64,000 bases of DNA from Devosia sp. GTDB taxonomy: Bacteria > Pseudomonadota > Alphaproteobacteria > Rhizobiales > Devosiaceae. Of the stretch, positions 27,859 through 37,013 are shown in pieces. The notes below the pieces were generated by a model. That model was not told the origin of the DNA. It did no database searches and was given only the letters and a program-made list of their open reading frames with translations. The DNA lies in assembly GCF_017307495.1 (NCBI RefSeq), contig NZ_JAFKHE010000022.1, positions 62,001 through 126,000 on the forward strand, in the 5' to 3' direction. How positions within the stretch are numbered: position 1 is the stretch's first letter; every line of letters begins with the position of its first letter. The position numbers were made by a program, and so were the translations under genes.

Positions 27859-27984
27859 CCCTCTCATCCGGCGCTACGCGGCACCTTCTCCCCGACGGGG
27901 AACACTGCGGCATCGGCGATCACCCCTGTTCCTCTCCCCGTCGGGGAGAGGGTGGACCGGCAAGGCCGGGACGGGTGAGGGGTG
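27859..27984. repeat. Long intergenic repeat, copy upstream of mutL
   Basis: Shares CTCATCCGGCGCTACGCG, CACCTTCTCCCCGACGGGGA, a 36-base core around CCTCTCCCCGTCGGGGAGAG, and GACGGGTGAGGGGTG with the copy at 25837-25980, in the same orientation. Confidence 0.85.
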
Positions 27985-28017
27985 TAAGCCACCGGCATGA
28001 GATGCTACATCGCAGCC

Positions 28018-28458
28018 ATGCCCACCCCCATGGACCAGGCCCTCGCCCTCGCCGCCGAAGCCGCCGCCGCCGGCGAAGCCCCGGTCGGCGCCGTCATCGT
28101 CGAAGGCACGCGCGTGCTCGCCGCCGAGCGCAACCGCATGCGCGAGCTGGACGACCCGACGGCGCATGCCGAGTTCCTCGCCATCCGCACGGCGCTCGCC
28201 GCGCGCGGCACCGGCCGGCTCGATGGCTGCGACCTCTATGTCACGCTCGAGCCCTGCGCCATGTGCGCCGGCGCCATCGCCCACACCCGCCTGCGCCGCC
28301 TCTACTACGGCGCCGAGGACCTGAAGGCCGGCGCCGTCGACAACGGCGTCCGCCTGTTCTCCAGCCCGAACTGCCACCACCGCCCCGAAGTCATCGCGGG
28401 GCTGGGCGAGCAGCGTTCCGCGGAGCTCTTACGCGAGTTCTTCAAAGGCCTGCGCTAG
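28018..28458 (+). CDS. tadA: tRNA-specific adenosine deaminase
   Basis: 146 residues (MPTPMDQALAL). An in-frame ATG at 27997 is a possible alternative; neither has a clear ribosome-binding site. Zinc deaminase motifs: the catalytic TAHAEFLAIR (His-Ala-Glu) and LEPCAMCAGAIAHTR (PCxxC). It converts A34 to inosine in tRNA-Arg(ACG). Length is normal. It is divergent from mutL, separated by the repeat. Confidence 0.93.
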   Translation: MPTPMDQALALAAEAAAAGEAPVGAVIVEGTRVLAAERNRMRELDDPTAHAEFLAIRTALAARGTGRLDGCDLYVTLEPCAMCAGAIAHTRLRRLYYGAEDLKAGAVDNGVRLFSSPNCHHRPEVIAGLGEQRSAELLREFFKGLR

Positions 28459-28480
28459 CCGCCCTCGCTGACCACCAGCC

Positions 28481-28512
28481 GTCATCCCGACGAAAGTCGG
28501 GACCCACTGCTC
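28481..28512. repeat. REP-like palindrome
   Basis: GTCATCCCGACGAAAGTCGG followed by GACCCACTG; the hairpin is TCCCGAC-GAAA-GTCGGGA. Same family as the elements at 18.8 and 31.1 kb, located between convergent tadA and the patatin gene. Confidence 0.7.
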
Positions 28513-28600
28513 GGTGGGTGGGCGAGCCCGAACCGTGCCGGTCTATCGCCGAAAGGTCGGCCGGATCTGACTGCCGACGAGAGTGGTGGGTGACCGGCCC

Positions 28601-29566
28601 CTACCGATCCTCCGCCCGCATCGTCTCGGCCTCGTGCCGGATGAAGGCCTCGACGCGCCGCTCCAGCGCCCGCTTGAAGTTGTCCTTGTCCTTTTCGACA
28701 TGCGCCACGATCTCGCGCACGCGCCAGAACTCCAGCGCCCCGAACGAACTGAGGTGCGGCCGCACGTACACATCGGGCGGATAGGCCGCCATCATGTGCG
28801 CCGTCAGCGAGTGCATCATGATCTGCGCCGAGCCGAACCAGACGTCGAGCACGTTGTGGTTGGTCTTGGTCAGCTGCTCCGAGGGGTCGCCGTTGACGTC
28901 GATGCCGATGAGGATGTCGGTATCGGCGGACGCCTGGTCGAGCGGCAGCGGGTTCACCACGCCGCCGTCGACAAGCAGGTGGTTGGCGAACGGCACCGGC
29001 CTGAACAGCCCCGGGATGGCCAGCGACCCCGCCACCGCCGAACGCAGTGCCCCTTCCGAGAACACCGCCTGGTGCCAGGACTGGAAGTCGGTCGCCACCA
29101 CGTAGAACTTGGTCTCGAGATCCTTGAAATCGTGCGGGAACGGCTCGGGCAGGAACGCATCCACCACCCGGCAGGCGTCAAGCTGCACGTTGAAGCCGGC
29201 GCCGAAGAAATTGCCGAGGTTCCGCACCTGCGCGCCCCACAGCCGGGCGGCGATGATCTTGAGCGTCCCCAGCACCGCGAACGAGTGCTCGCGCAGCTCC
29301 GCCCCGCTCATGCCGTTGGCCCAGCCGGCTCCGATCAGCGCGCCGATCGAGGTGCCGGCGATGACGCTGGGCCTCAGCCCCATCTCGTCCATCGCCTCGA
29401 TATAGGGAATGTGGGTCAGCCCGCGCGCCGAGCCGCCGCCCAGCGCCACGCCGATGCGCGGCTCCACGCTCGGCCGGGAGGAATGTTCGCGAAACTGCCC
29501 GCGCAGCCGGTCGACAATCTCCTGTCCCCGCCGCTGCAGCGGAGTGGGCCAGACCGACACTGTCAT
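28601..29566 (-). CDS. Patatin-like phospholipase
   Basis: 321 residues from the ATG at 29566; a GTG four codons upstream (29578) is also possible. Patatin motifs: the oxyanion loop GVALGGGSARGLTHI, the catalytic Ser in IAGTSIGALIGAG (GxSxG) and the catalytic Asp in LLVDGGVVNPLPL (DGG). No signal peptide is visible. It probably hydrolyses acyl esters of phospholipids or lysophospholipids, of the RssA-like bacterial type. It is followed by no linked gene; purD lies upstream on the same strand after a 52-base gap. Confidence 0.92.
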   Translation of the reverse strand: MTVSVWPTPLQRRGQEIVDRLRGQFREHSSRPSVEPRIGVALGGGSARGLTHIPYIEAMDEMGLRPSVIAGTSIGALIGAGWANGMSGAELREHSFAVLGTLKIIAARLWGAQVRNLGNFFGAGFNVQLDACRVVDAFLPEPFPHDFKDLETKFYVVATDFQSWHQAVFSEGALRSAVAGSLAIPGLFRPVPFANHLLVDGGVVNPLPLDQASADTDILIGIDVNGDPSEQLTKTNHNVLDVWFGSAQIMMHSLTAHMMAAYPPDVYVRPHLSSFGALEFWRVREIVAHVEKDKDNFKRALERRVEAFIRHEAETMRAEDR

Positions 29567-29618
29567 TTCGTGGGTCACGATGGGAAACGAGGGTACGCTC
29601 GACCCCTTTACAACTCCT

Positions 29619-30899
29619 TCAGGTGCGCTTCAGTTCCCGCTCGATCGCACGCCAGCCGATATCGCGGCGGCAGAAGCCCTCCGGCCAGTCGATCCGGTCG
29701 ATCGCGTCATAGGCGCGCTCCCGCGCCTCGGCCACCGTGGCGCCCAGCGCGGTGATGTTCAGCACCCGGCCGCCATTGGCGACCAGCCTGCCGTCGCGAC
29801 GCGCCGTGCCGGCGTGGAACACCTTCAGCTTGTCGCCGTCGAGCCCGTCGACGCCCTTGATCTCGCTGCCCTTTTCCGGGTTCACCGGGTAACCCTTGGC
29901 GGCATAGACCACCGTCAGCGCCACCTCGTCGCTGAATTCGGGTGTGACCTCCGCCAGCGTGCCGCGCGCCGTCGCCTCGAGCAGGTCGAGCGCGTCCGAC
30001 TGCAGCCGCAGCATCAGCACCTGGCACTCCGGATCGCCGAAGCGCACGTTGTATTCGATCAGCTTGGGCCCGTCCCGCGTCACCATGATGCCGGCGAACA
30101 GCACCCCGGTGAACGGCGTGCCGCGCTCGGCCATGCGCCGGATCGAGGGCAGGATGATCTCGTTCTCGACCCGCGCCGTCATCTCCGGCGTCATCACCGG
30201 GGCCGGCGAATAGGCCCCCATGCCGCCGGTGTTCGGCCCGCGATCGCCGTCCCACACGCGCTTGTGGTCCTGGGCGCTGGGCAGCATCTTGATGCTCGTG
30301 CCGTCGCAGAGCGCGAAGATCGAGGCTTCCTCGCCTTCGAGATACTCCTCGATCACCACCGTCGAGCCGGATTCCCCGAACGCGCCCGAGAAGCAGTCGC
30401 GTACCGCGTCGGCCGCTTCCTCCATGGTCATCGCCACGGTCACGCCCTTGCCGGCCGCCAAGCCGTCCGCCTTGATGACGATCGGCGCGCCCTGGTCGTG
30501 CACATAGGCCAGCGCCTCGATTTCGGAGTCGAACCGGCCATAGGCCGCCGTCGGCACCCCGGCCTCGTCGCACAGCTGCTTGGTGAAGGCCTTGCTGCCC
30601 TCGAGCTGCGCCGCGGCCCTGGACGGCCCGAAGCACAGCAGCCCCGCCGCCCGCACATCGTCGCCCAGCCCCGCCACCGCCGGTGCATCCGGCCCGATCA
30701 CCACGAAATCCACCCCGTTAGCCTTGGCGAACGCCACCACCGCCGCATGGTCGGTGATGTCCACCGCCACGTTCTCGGCAATTGTTTCGGTCCCGCCGTT
30801 CCCCGGCATCACGAACAGCTTCTCGCAGCGCGGCGATTTGGCGATAGCCCAAGCCAGCGCATGTTCGCGTCCACCCGAGCCAATCACCAGAATGCGCAT
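29619..30899 (-). CDS. purD: Phosphoribosylamine-glycine ligase
   Basis: 426 residues. The start at 30899 ([19 protein letters not shown]) follows GAGGA. The open frame upstream is repeat DNA. ATP-grasp signatures: [39 protein letters not shown] and [11 protein letters not shown]. It joins glycine to phosphoribosylamine in purine synthesis. Not linked to other pur genes here. Confidence 0.98.
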   Translation of the reverse strand: MRILVIGSGGREHALAWAIAKSPRCEKLFVMPGNGGTETIAENVAVDITDHAAVVAFAKANGVDFVVIGPDAPAVAGLGDDVRAAGLLCFGPSRAAAQLEGSKAFTKQLCDEAGVPTAAYGRFDSEIEALAYVHDQGAPIVIKADGLAAGKGVTVAMTMEEAADAVRDCFSGAFGESGSTVVIEEYLEGEEASIFALCDGTSIKMLPSAQDHKRVWDGDRGPNTGGMGAYSPAPVMTPEMTARVENEIILPSIRRMAERGTPFTGVLFAGIMVTRDGPKLIEYNVRFGDPECQVLMLRLQSDALDLLEATARGTLAEVTPEFSDEVALTVVYAAKGYPVNPEKGSEIKGVDGLDGDKLKVFHAGTARRDGRLVANGGRVLNITALGATVAEARERAYDAIDRIDWPEGFCRRDIGWRAIERELKRT

Positions 30900-30927
30900 A
30901 TGCGGGTCCTCGATAGTCGCAGTGATC

Positions 30928-31040
30928 GCCTTCTCCCCTTGTGGGAGAAGATGGCCGAAGGCCGGATGAGGGTCGTCCTCCCCTGCGAAGCGGGGGAGGG
31001 GGACCAGCGAAGCTGGTGGAGGGGGCGGCCAGAAGCGCCA
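30928..31040. repeat. REP-like element between purD and DUF5107 gene
   Basis: CTTCTCCCCTTGTGGGAGAAG forms a hairpin, followed by CCTCCCCTGCGAAGCGGGGG and AGGGGGACCAGCGAAGCTGG. The second part is the near twin of the element inside mutL. Confidence 0.75.
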
Positions 31041-31097
31041 GCTTCGACGGCCCTCTAGCATGCTTGCGTGCAAGGTTCCATCTGCGATCCAGCCCAC

Positions 31098-31186
31098 TCA
31101 CCAGCTGTCATCCCTGCGAAAGCAGGGACCCAGCTCGCAGCCCGCGCAAGTGGAAGCTTGGATCCCTGCTTTCGCAGGGATGACAA
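31098..31186. repeat. Paired REP-like element
   Basis: CAGCTGTCATCCCTGCGAAA then GCAGGGACCCAG, with the inverted copy CTGCTTTCGCAGGGATGACA (31164-31183). The gap 30900-31278 contains no gene; this and the previous element fill most of it. Confidence 0.8.
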
Positions 31187-31278
31187 TCGAGTTCTTGGAG
31201 CCGTCCTGCTCCCAAGAGCTGCCTTGCCCTTGGCGCCTGGTTCCAGCAATCCTCCCCCGCACCACACCGAGGACTCGC

Positions 31279-33264
31279 ATGCCGACCACCATCACCCCGA
31301 CCACGCGCCGCATGCCGATGTCCCGCCTCGGGCCGCCCAGCAGCCTGCCGCGCTTCCGCTGGCAGCAGCCGATCGCCGATACCGATACCCCGCCCAATCG
31401 CGGCCTCTCGCCCGAGGAAGGCCGCCACGGCTTCCAGTGGGGCAAGGACTCGATCCTGCCCTATCGCGTCTTCGACGACTACGACCGCCATCTCGTCGAC
31501 GCCGACATGGAACTGATCGCCATGGGCAACGGCCGGCTCGAGGTCACCGTCGCCCCGCAACTCGGCGGCCGCCTGATGTCGCTGCGCGACCTGAAGCGCG
31601 GCAGAGACCTCGTCTTCACCAACCCGGTGTTCCAGCCGGCCAACCTCGCCGCGCTCAACGCCTGGTTCTCCGGCGGCATCGAATGGAACGGCCTCATCCC
31701 CGGCCACACCCCCTTCACCACCGCCCGCATCTTCGCCGGCATCGTCGACACCGAGCGCGGCCCGATCCTGCGCCTCTACGAATTCGATCGTATCGTCGAG
31801 GCCACCTGGCAGGTCGACCTGTTCCTGCCCGCGGATGACGACCGCCTCTATGTCCATGGGCGCATCGCCAACGCGGCCGACACCATGAAGCTCGCCTACT
31901 GGTGGACCAACGTCGCCGCGCCCATGCGCCAGGGCATGCGCGTCATCAGCCCGGCCGACTATTCCATCGAGCATGTCCTGCCCGGCAACGAGCTCGCCCG
32001 CTTTCCTTTTCCCGATCCCGCCCGCTTCGACGGCTCCTACCCGGATCGCTGGCAGGACGCGACCTCGGTGTTCTTCCGCGCCCCCACCGCCCGCCGCCGC
32101 TACATCGCCGCCCTCGACGAAGCCGGCTTCGGCCTCGCCGAGGCCTCGACCGGCGCCCTCGTCGGCCGAAAGTTCTTCTATTTCGGCATGGCCCCCGGCG
32201 GCCAGCAGTGGATGGATTATCTCGCCCGCCCCGGCGAGGGCGACTACATCGAGATCCAGTCCGGCGTGGCCCCGACCCAGAACCAGCGCTTCGAGCTGCC
32301 GCCGCGCACTCAGCTCGAATGGACCGAGGTCTACGGCGCGCTCGAGGTCGATCCACGCAAGGCGCACGAGCCCAACTACTCGATCGCCGTCGCCGCGACC
32401 ACGGCGGCCATCGACAGCCGCTTCCCCGAGGCCGCGCTCGCCGAGACCGACCGCTTCCTCGCCACCGCCGCGCGCCGCCCGGTCACGCGTCGGCTGTCGG
32501 CCGGCTCGCCCTGGGGCGCCCGCCACGAGCGCCTCACCCTCCGGCCCCTCGCCGAAGGGCTCGATTTCTCCGTCGAGCGTCCCGCCGACGCCTGGGACGA
32601 GCTGAGCGACACCGGCCGCTTCTCCGCCACGGCGCGCGCCACCGTCCCCACCGATTTCGCCGTCTCCGACCTCTGGGTCGAGGCCCTCGAGCAGAGCCGC
32701 GAGGCGCACGGCGACACCTGGCTGCACGCCCTGCTGCTCGGCATCGCCGCCCTCGACCGTGACGATCGCCCCCGCGCCGCCCTGCTGTTCGAGCAGTCCG
32801 TAGCGCAGAAGCCCACCTGGCTCGGCCTGCGCCAGCGGGCCCTCGTCGCCACCGATGGCGACACGGCCGCGCGCGACTATCTCGCCGCCTGGGTCACGCG
32901 CGACGCCCCGCCGGCCCTTGCCGCCGAGATCGTCGACTTCCTTGTCCGGCACGACCGCTTCGCCGAACTCGAAGCCTTCGTTTCCGATCTCCCGGACTCG
33001 GCGCTCACCGATGAACGCGTCCACCTCGGCCGCGCCCGTGTCGCTGCCCGGCAGGGCGACCTCGACCTGCTCGAAACCCTGCTGGACCGCCGCTTCGCCA
33101 CCATCCGCGAAGGCGAAATGCTCCTCGACCAGCTCTGGAACAGCCTGCAGCACGGCCGCCTGCGCGAGGCGTTGGGCCGCGAGCCGACCGCGGACGAGGT
33201 GACCGCCCGCCTGAAGCAGCACCCGGTCCCGCCGCACCTCAACTTCCGCATGAAGTCGGAGTAG
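31279..33264 (+). CDS. DUF5107 domain protein
   Basis: 661 residues from the ATG at 31279, with GAGG six bases upstream; the open frame before it is translated repeat DNA. The first roughly 370 residues resemble DUF5107 (LEVTVAPQLGGRLMSLRDLK, GGIEWNGLIPGHTPFTTAR, KLAYWWTNVAAPM and a later YIEIQSGVAPTQNQRF). This domain looks like a mutarotase-type beta-sandwich and is often linked to carbohydrate-active proteins. The C-terminal part (about 450-640) is helical and TPR-like (LHALLLGIAALDRDDRPRAA). No signal peptide is visible. Substrate unknown. It is an isolated gene bracketed by repeats. Confidence 0.75.
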   Translation: MPTTITPTTRRMPMSRLGPPSSLPRFRWQQPIADTDTPPNRGLSPEEGRHGFQWGKDSILPYRVFDDYDRHLVDADMELIAMGNGRLEVTVAPQLGGRLMSLRDLKRGRDLVFTNPVFQPANLAALNAWFSGGIEWNGLIPGHTPFTTARIFAGIVDTERGPILRLYEFDRIVEATWQVDLFLPADDDRLYVHGRIANAADTMKLAYWWTNVAAPMRQGMRVISPADYSIEHVLPGNELARFPFPDPARFDGSYPDRWQDATSVFFRAPTARRRYIAALDEAGFGLAEASTGALVGRKFFYFGMAPGGQQWMDYLARPGEGDYIEIQSGVAPTQNQRFELPPRTQLEWTEVYGALEVDPRKAHEPNYSIAVAATTAAIDSRFPEAALAETDRFLATAARRPVTRRLSAGSPWGARHERLTLRPLAEGLDFSVERPADAWDELSDTGRFSATARATVPTDFAVSDLWVEALEQSREAHGDTWLHALLLGIAALDRDDRPRAALLFEQSVAQKPTWLGLRQRALVATDGDTAARDYLAAWVTRDAPPALAAEIVDFLVRHDRFAELEAFVSDLPDSALTDERVHLGRARVAARQGDLDLLETLLDRRFATIREGEMLLDQLWNSLQHGRLREALGREPTADEVTARLKQHPVPPHLNFRMKSE

Positions 33265-33282
33265 GCGCCTGGACGCTTGTCG

Positions 33283-33390
33283 CCCCTCACCCCGGCCCTC
33301 TCCCCAGAGGGGCGAGGGGGCGATGGGCGCGCCGGCAGTGCCATAAGCGTCCCCTCGCCCCTCTGGGGAGAGGGTCAGGGTGAGGGGAGC
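33283..33390. repeat. Palindromic intergenic element
   Basis: CCCTCACCCCGGCCCTCTCC then CCAGAGGGGCGAGGGG, with the inverted copy CCCCTCGCCCCTCTGGGGAG followed by AGGGTCAGGGTGAGGGG. It forms a large inverted repeat with a 32-base centre, between the DUF5107 gene and xseA. Confidence 0.85.
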
Positions 33391-33471
33391 CCTGCGCACG
33401 CCCTGCGGCTGGTGTCCGCATCTCGGCACCCCACCCTTGACGGACTCGCCCCGATCCCGCACCTCTCACCC

Positions 33472-34884
33472 ATGGTCGCCCCGCTCACCAACGCCCCCGA
33501 ATTCACCGTCTCCGAACTTGCCGGCGCCGTGAAGCGTGCCGTCGAGGATGAGTTCGGCCATGTCCGCGTGCGCGGCGAGATCTCTGGCTTCCGCGGCGTC
33601 CACTCCTCCGGCCACGCCTATTTCACCCTCAAGGACGAGAACGCCTCGATCGACGCCGTCGTCTGGAAGGGCACCTGGCCGCGCCTCGCCTTCAAGCCCG
33701 AGGAGGGCATGGAGGTCATCGTCACCGGGCGCATGACCACCTTCCCGCGCTCCTCGAAATACCAGATCGTCATCGAGCAGCTCGAGCCGGCCGGCGCTGG
33801 CGCGCTCATGGCCCTGCTCGAGGCGAGGCGCAAGGCGCTGGCCGCCGAGGGCCTGTTCGCGGCCGAGCGCAAGCGCGAACTGCCCTACCTGCCGCGCACC
33901 ATCGGCGTCATCACCTCGCCCACGGGCGCCGTGATCCGCGACATCCTGCACCGGATCTCCGACCGTTTCCCCAGCCATGTCATCGTCTGGCCGGTGCGCG
34001 TGCAGGGCGAAACCGCCGCCACCGAAGTCACCGCCGCCATCAACGGCTTCAACGCGCTTCGCCCCGACGGCCCGATCGCGCGCCCCGACGTACTGATCGT
34101 CGCCCGCGGCGGTGGCTCCATCGAGGACCTGTGGGGCTTCAACGAGGAGATCGTCGTCCGCGCCGTCGCGGCGAGCCGCATCCCGGTGATCACCGCCGTT
34201 GGCCACGAGACCGACACCACGCTCGTCGACTATGCCTCCGACCACCGCGCCCCGACGCCGACCGCCGCCGCCGAGGCCGCGGTGCCGGTCCGCGCCGACC
34301 TCATCGGCTATGTCGACGAGATCGGTGGCCGCCAGCGCCATGCCATGCGCCGCACCGCCTCGAACTATCGCGATCGCCTGCGCGCCGCCGCGGCCGGCCT
34401 GCCGCGTCCGCTCGATCTCGTCGCCTCGGCCCGCCAGCGCCTCGATCACGCCGCCTCCAACCTCGCCGCCGCGCTACGCCACACCGGCCAGCGCAAGCGC
34501 ATCGCCTTCGAGCGCGTCTCCGGGCGCCTGTCGCCCAACACCCTTCGCGGCGAGGTCCGCAACCTGCGCGCCCGCCTGACCCCCGCCGCCAGCCGCCTCG
34601 CCCCCGCGCTCGCCCGCATGATCGACGACCGCCGGAAGCGCCTCGAAGCGGCCGGCAAGCTGCTCGAGGCGGTGAGCTACAAGAACATCCTCGACCGCGG
34701 CTTCGCCGTCGTCACCGACCTCGACGGCCGCATCGTCAAGCATGCGGCCCAGGTCAATCCCGGTGACCCGCTGCATGTGCAGGTCTCCGACGGCACCATC
34801 GGCGTCACCGTCGGCGGCGCCCCCGGCCCCCGCAAGCGCATCAGGCCCCCACCGGGCGAAGACAACCAGGGCAGCCTGTTCTGA
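33472..34884 (+). CDS. xseA: Exodeoxyribonuclease VII large subunit
   Basis: 470 residues from the ATG at 33472 (MVAPLTNAPEFTVSELA). The N-terminal OB-fold shows VRVRGEISGFRGVHSSGHAY and the catalytic region shows IGVITSPTGAVIRDILHR and VLIVARGGGSIEDLWGFNEE followed by HETDTTLVDYASD. A coiled-coil part and the C-terminal LDRGFAVVTD region follow. It degrades single-stranded DNA with the small subunit XseB, which is not in this window. Confidence 0.97.
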   Translation: MVAPLTNAPEFTVSELAGAVKRAVEDEFGHVRVRGEISGFRGVHSSGHAYFTLKDENASIDAVVWKGTWPRLAFKPEEGMEVIVTGRMTTFPRSSKYQIVIEQLEPAGAGALMALLEARRKALAAEGLFAAERKRELPYLPRTIGVITSPTGAVIRDILHRISDRFPSHVIVWPVRVQGETAATEVTAAINGFNALRPDGPIARPDVLIVARGGGSIEDLWGFNEEIVVRAVAASRIPVITAVGHETDTTLVDYASDHRAPTPTAAAEAAVPVRADLIGYVDEIGGRQRHAMRRTASNYRDRLRAAAAGLPRPLDLVASARQRLDHAASNLAAALRHTGQRKRIAFERVSGRLSPNTLRGEVRNLRARLTPAASRLAPALARMIDDRRKRLEAAGKLLEAVSYKNILDRGFAVVTDLDGRIVKHAAQVNPGDPLHVQVSDGTIGVTVGGAPGPRKRIRPPPGEDNQGSLF

Positions 34885-34909
34885 TCACCGGGGGCTGTGC
34901 TTTTGGCAA

Positions 34910-35040
34910 GGCCCCCTCACCCGGCCCTTCGGGCCGACCTCTCCCCCAAAGGGAGAGGTAGCGCATGGGTAGCGCCGCGTCCTCGGTTCACCTCTCCCTC
35001 TGGGGGAGAGGTCGCCGCGTAGCGGCGGGTGAGGGGGCCT
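34910..35040. repeat. Palindromic intergenic element
   Basis: CCCCTCACCCGGCCCTTCGG then CCGACCTCTCCCCCAAAGGG, and the inverted CCTCTCCCTCTGGGGGAGAG then GTCGCCGCGTAGCGGCGGG and TGAGGGGGCC. Same family as 51413-51545. It lies between xseA and the DUF2093 gene. Confidence 0.85.
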
Positions 35041-35160
35041 TTGTTGGGCACACAGGCGACGGCACCCGAAATCCGCCCCAAAACCTGTTCAGTATCCGTT
35101 CATCCGCATGGCAGGCTTGGGGTGTTCCCAAGGCAGCGGGACTGACCTATAGGTTTGGCC

Positions 35161-35391
35161 ATGAACATCTTCGACAAGAGTTTCAGCCCGTCCGAGGCCC
35201 AGGTCCGGTATCTCGATGCCGACTATGTCGTTCTGCGGCCTGGCACTTTTGTCCGCTGCGCGATCACCGGCGCGCCCATTCCGCTCGACGAACTGACCTA
35301 CTGGAACGTCGACCGGCAGGAGGCCTACGCCAACGCCGCCGCCGCCTATGAAGCCTACAAGCGCTACGGAATCCCTGCCGCTAAGGCGTAA
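35161..35391 (+). CDS. DUF2093 family protein
   Basis: 76 residues (MNIFDKSFSPSEAQVRYLDA). The family pattern is visible in DYVVLRPGTFVRCAITGAPI and ELTYWNVDRQEAYANA. It is a small conserved alphaproteobacterial protein of unknown function, often found next to xseA, as here. No membrane segment. The end overlaps the convergent transferase gene by 11 bases. Confidence 0.88.
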   Translation: MNIFDKSFSPSEAQVRYLDADYVVLRPGTFVRCAITGAPIPLDELTYWNVDRQEAYANAAAAYEAYKRYGIPAAKA

Positions 35392-36880
35392 AATCCTTGC
35401 CGATCAGCATCTTGAGCCGCAGGGCCACGCGCCCGGCCTGCATCAGGTCCATCTCCTGCGCCTCCCCAATTTCGGCGAACGGCCAGTTCGTCTCGTTGAT
35501 CCGCTTCGGCGTGTCGATGATGATTCCGGTCCAGCCGGCATAGCGTTCCGGCGGGTTCAGCCAGCGGAACTGCCGCGCGTCCTCGCACAGGCAGAGCACC
35601 GGAATGTCCTTGCCGAACAGGGCGTTGAGCTGTCCCGCCCGGATCCAGTTCGAGCTGGCGATGAAGGTCCGCGGCCCGAGTAATCCCCGCGTCTCCAGTT
35701 CGGGCTTAAGCTGCTCCCACGAAACCAAAGCGTCGGCAGGATCGCCCAATGCGTGGAAGACAGCGTCAAAAGTCCCCCACCGCGCCTGCGGCGCCCCGAT
35801 GCCGAGCAACGCCACCAGCAGCACTCCCGTTCCGATCGCCACAATTCGCGCCGCGCGCCCCAACCGTTTCCCGGCATCGGCCAGCAGTTCTCCGGCCAGT
35901 GGGATCGCGAACAGCCAGCCCGGCATCTGCCAGTGGGCCAGCCCGCGGCTGAACAGCGTCAGCGCGGTGAAGATCGCGATTGGCAGCAACGCCAGGCAGG
36001 CGAGCAGCCAGCGCCGCTGGTTCTGCGGTCCGCCGGCGATGGCGCGCACCAGCGCCCAGGCGAGCGGCACGAAGATCCATGGCAGCAGATATCCCCCCTG
36101 AATCGCCAATGATTCCAATGGTCCGAGCCACCTGAGGCCGCTGCCGATGCCGCTGCGGCCCGATTGGAAGCCGAACGAAACCCAGTCGTTCTGCGCGTTC
36201 CAGACAAGCACCGGCAGGAAACACAGGCCGGCGATGGCCGCCGCCACCCACGGTCCCGGGCGCAGCAGTTGCCTCCGCCCCTCCGGCGTCGTCAGAAGGA
36301 AGAGCAGCACCCCGAGGATCAGCAGCACCCCGTGATACTTCGACAGCAGCGCCAGCCCGGCCAGCAGGCCCGCCAGCGCCCACGGCCCGAGCGTCCGCTC
36401 GCCAGGCCGGAACGCGATCCGCGCCACCACCAGCGCCGCCCCCAGCGCCGCCGCGATCAGCGGCCCGTCCGGCAGGATCATCGTCAGGTGCACGACGCCG
36501 AACACCGGCGCCAGCGTGAACAGGATGAGGGCCCAGAACCCGGCGCGCTCGCCGAACAGCGTCGCCCCGAGCCGGTACATCAGCCACGACGACACCGCCC
36601 CGAGCGCGATGAACGGCAGCCGCAGCACGAGCAGATTCTCGCTGCCGGTGAGCCGCGCCCATGCGCCCACCAACCACAGATGCAGCGGCGGGTGGTCGAA
36701 ATAGCTCAGCGAAAATTGTCGAGCAACGCCAATGGAGTAGGCCTCGTCCACGCCCGCCGGCAGCACCGCCGCGAGCGCCACGCGCAGCACCGTCGCCACC
36801 ACGATGATGGCGAGCGCCGCGCGCCCCAGGTCCTTGATTTGCGGGGCGGACTCGCTAATGAAAGGCGCGGTCGCGTGCAT
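35381..36880 (-). CDS. GT39-like membrane glycosyltransferase (ArnT/PMT fold)
   Basis: 499 residues from an ATG with GGAGG seven bases upstream. About 10-12 hydrophobic helices. The N-terminal loop carries acidic residues in GVDEAYSIGVARQFSLSYFD followed by HPPLHLWLVGAW, the pattern of lipid-linked-sugar transferases of the GT39/GT83 type. It probably moves a sugar from a polyprenyl phosphate onto an envelope glycan or lipid at the periplasmic face. The C-terminal soluble part (NWIRAGQLNALFGKDIPVLC) faces the periplasm in relatives. It is divergent from the sulfotransferase gene. Confidence 0.88.
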   Translation of the reverse strand: MHATAPFISESAPQIKDLGRAALAIIVVATVLRVALAAVLPAGVDEAYSIGVARQFSLSYFDHPPLHLWLVGAWARLTGSENLLVLRLPFIALGAVSSWLMYRLGATLFGERAGFWALILFTLAPVFGVVHLTMILPDGPLIAAALGAALVVARIAFRPGERTLGPWALAGLLAGLALLSKYHGVLLILGVLLFLLTTPEGRRQLLRPGPWVAAAIAGLCFLPVLVWNAQNDWVSFGFQSGRSGIGSGLRWLGPLESLAIQGGYLLPWIFVPLAWALVRAIAGGPQNQRRWLLACLALLPIAIFTALTLFSRGLAHWQMPGWLFAIPLAGELLADAGKRLGRAARIVAIGTGVLLVALLGIGAPQARWGTFDAVFHALGDPADALVSWEQLKPELETRGLLGPRTFIASSNWIRAGQLNALFGKDIPVLCLCEDARQFRWLNPPERYAGWTGIIIDTPKRINETNWPFAEIGEAQEMDLMQAGRVALRLKMLIGKDFTP

Positions 36881-37013
36881 GGTCCTGCCTCCGTGCGTCA
36901 AGGCTGCGCTACCAGTCAAACGGGCCAGTTGCAACATTGAGCAGCACCGAACGGGCAGCAGGGACACGCCTGCCGCTGCAGGCCGCCGAGACCGCAGTGG
37001 GGGACTGCAAACT

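Noticed and set aside
31060..31278. N-terminal extension of the DUF5107 protein containing SSLRKQGP and WIPAFAGMT
   Set aside because: This is translated REP-like DNA; the ATG at 31279 has a ribosome-binding site.
31108..33462. Long open frame on the minus strand
   Set aside because: Antisense to the DUF5107 gene, with its ends in repeat DNA.
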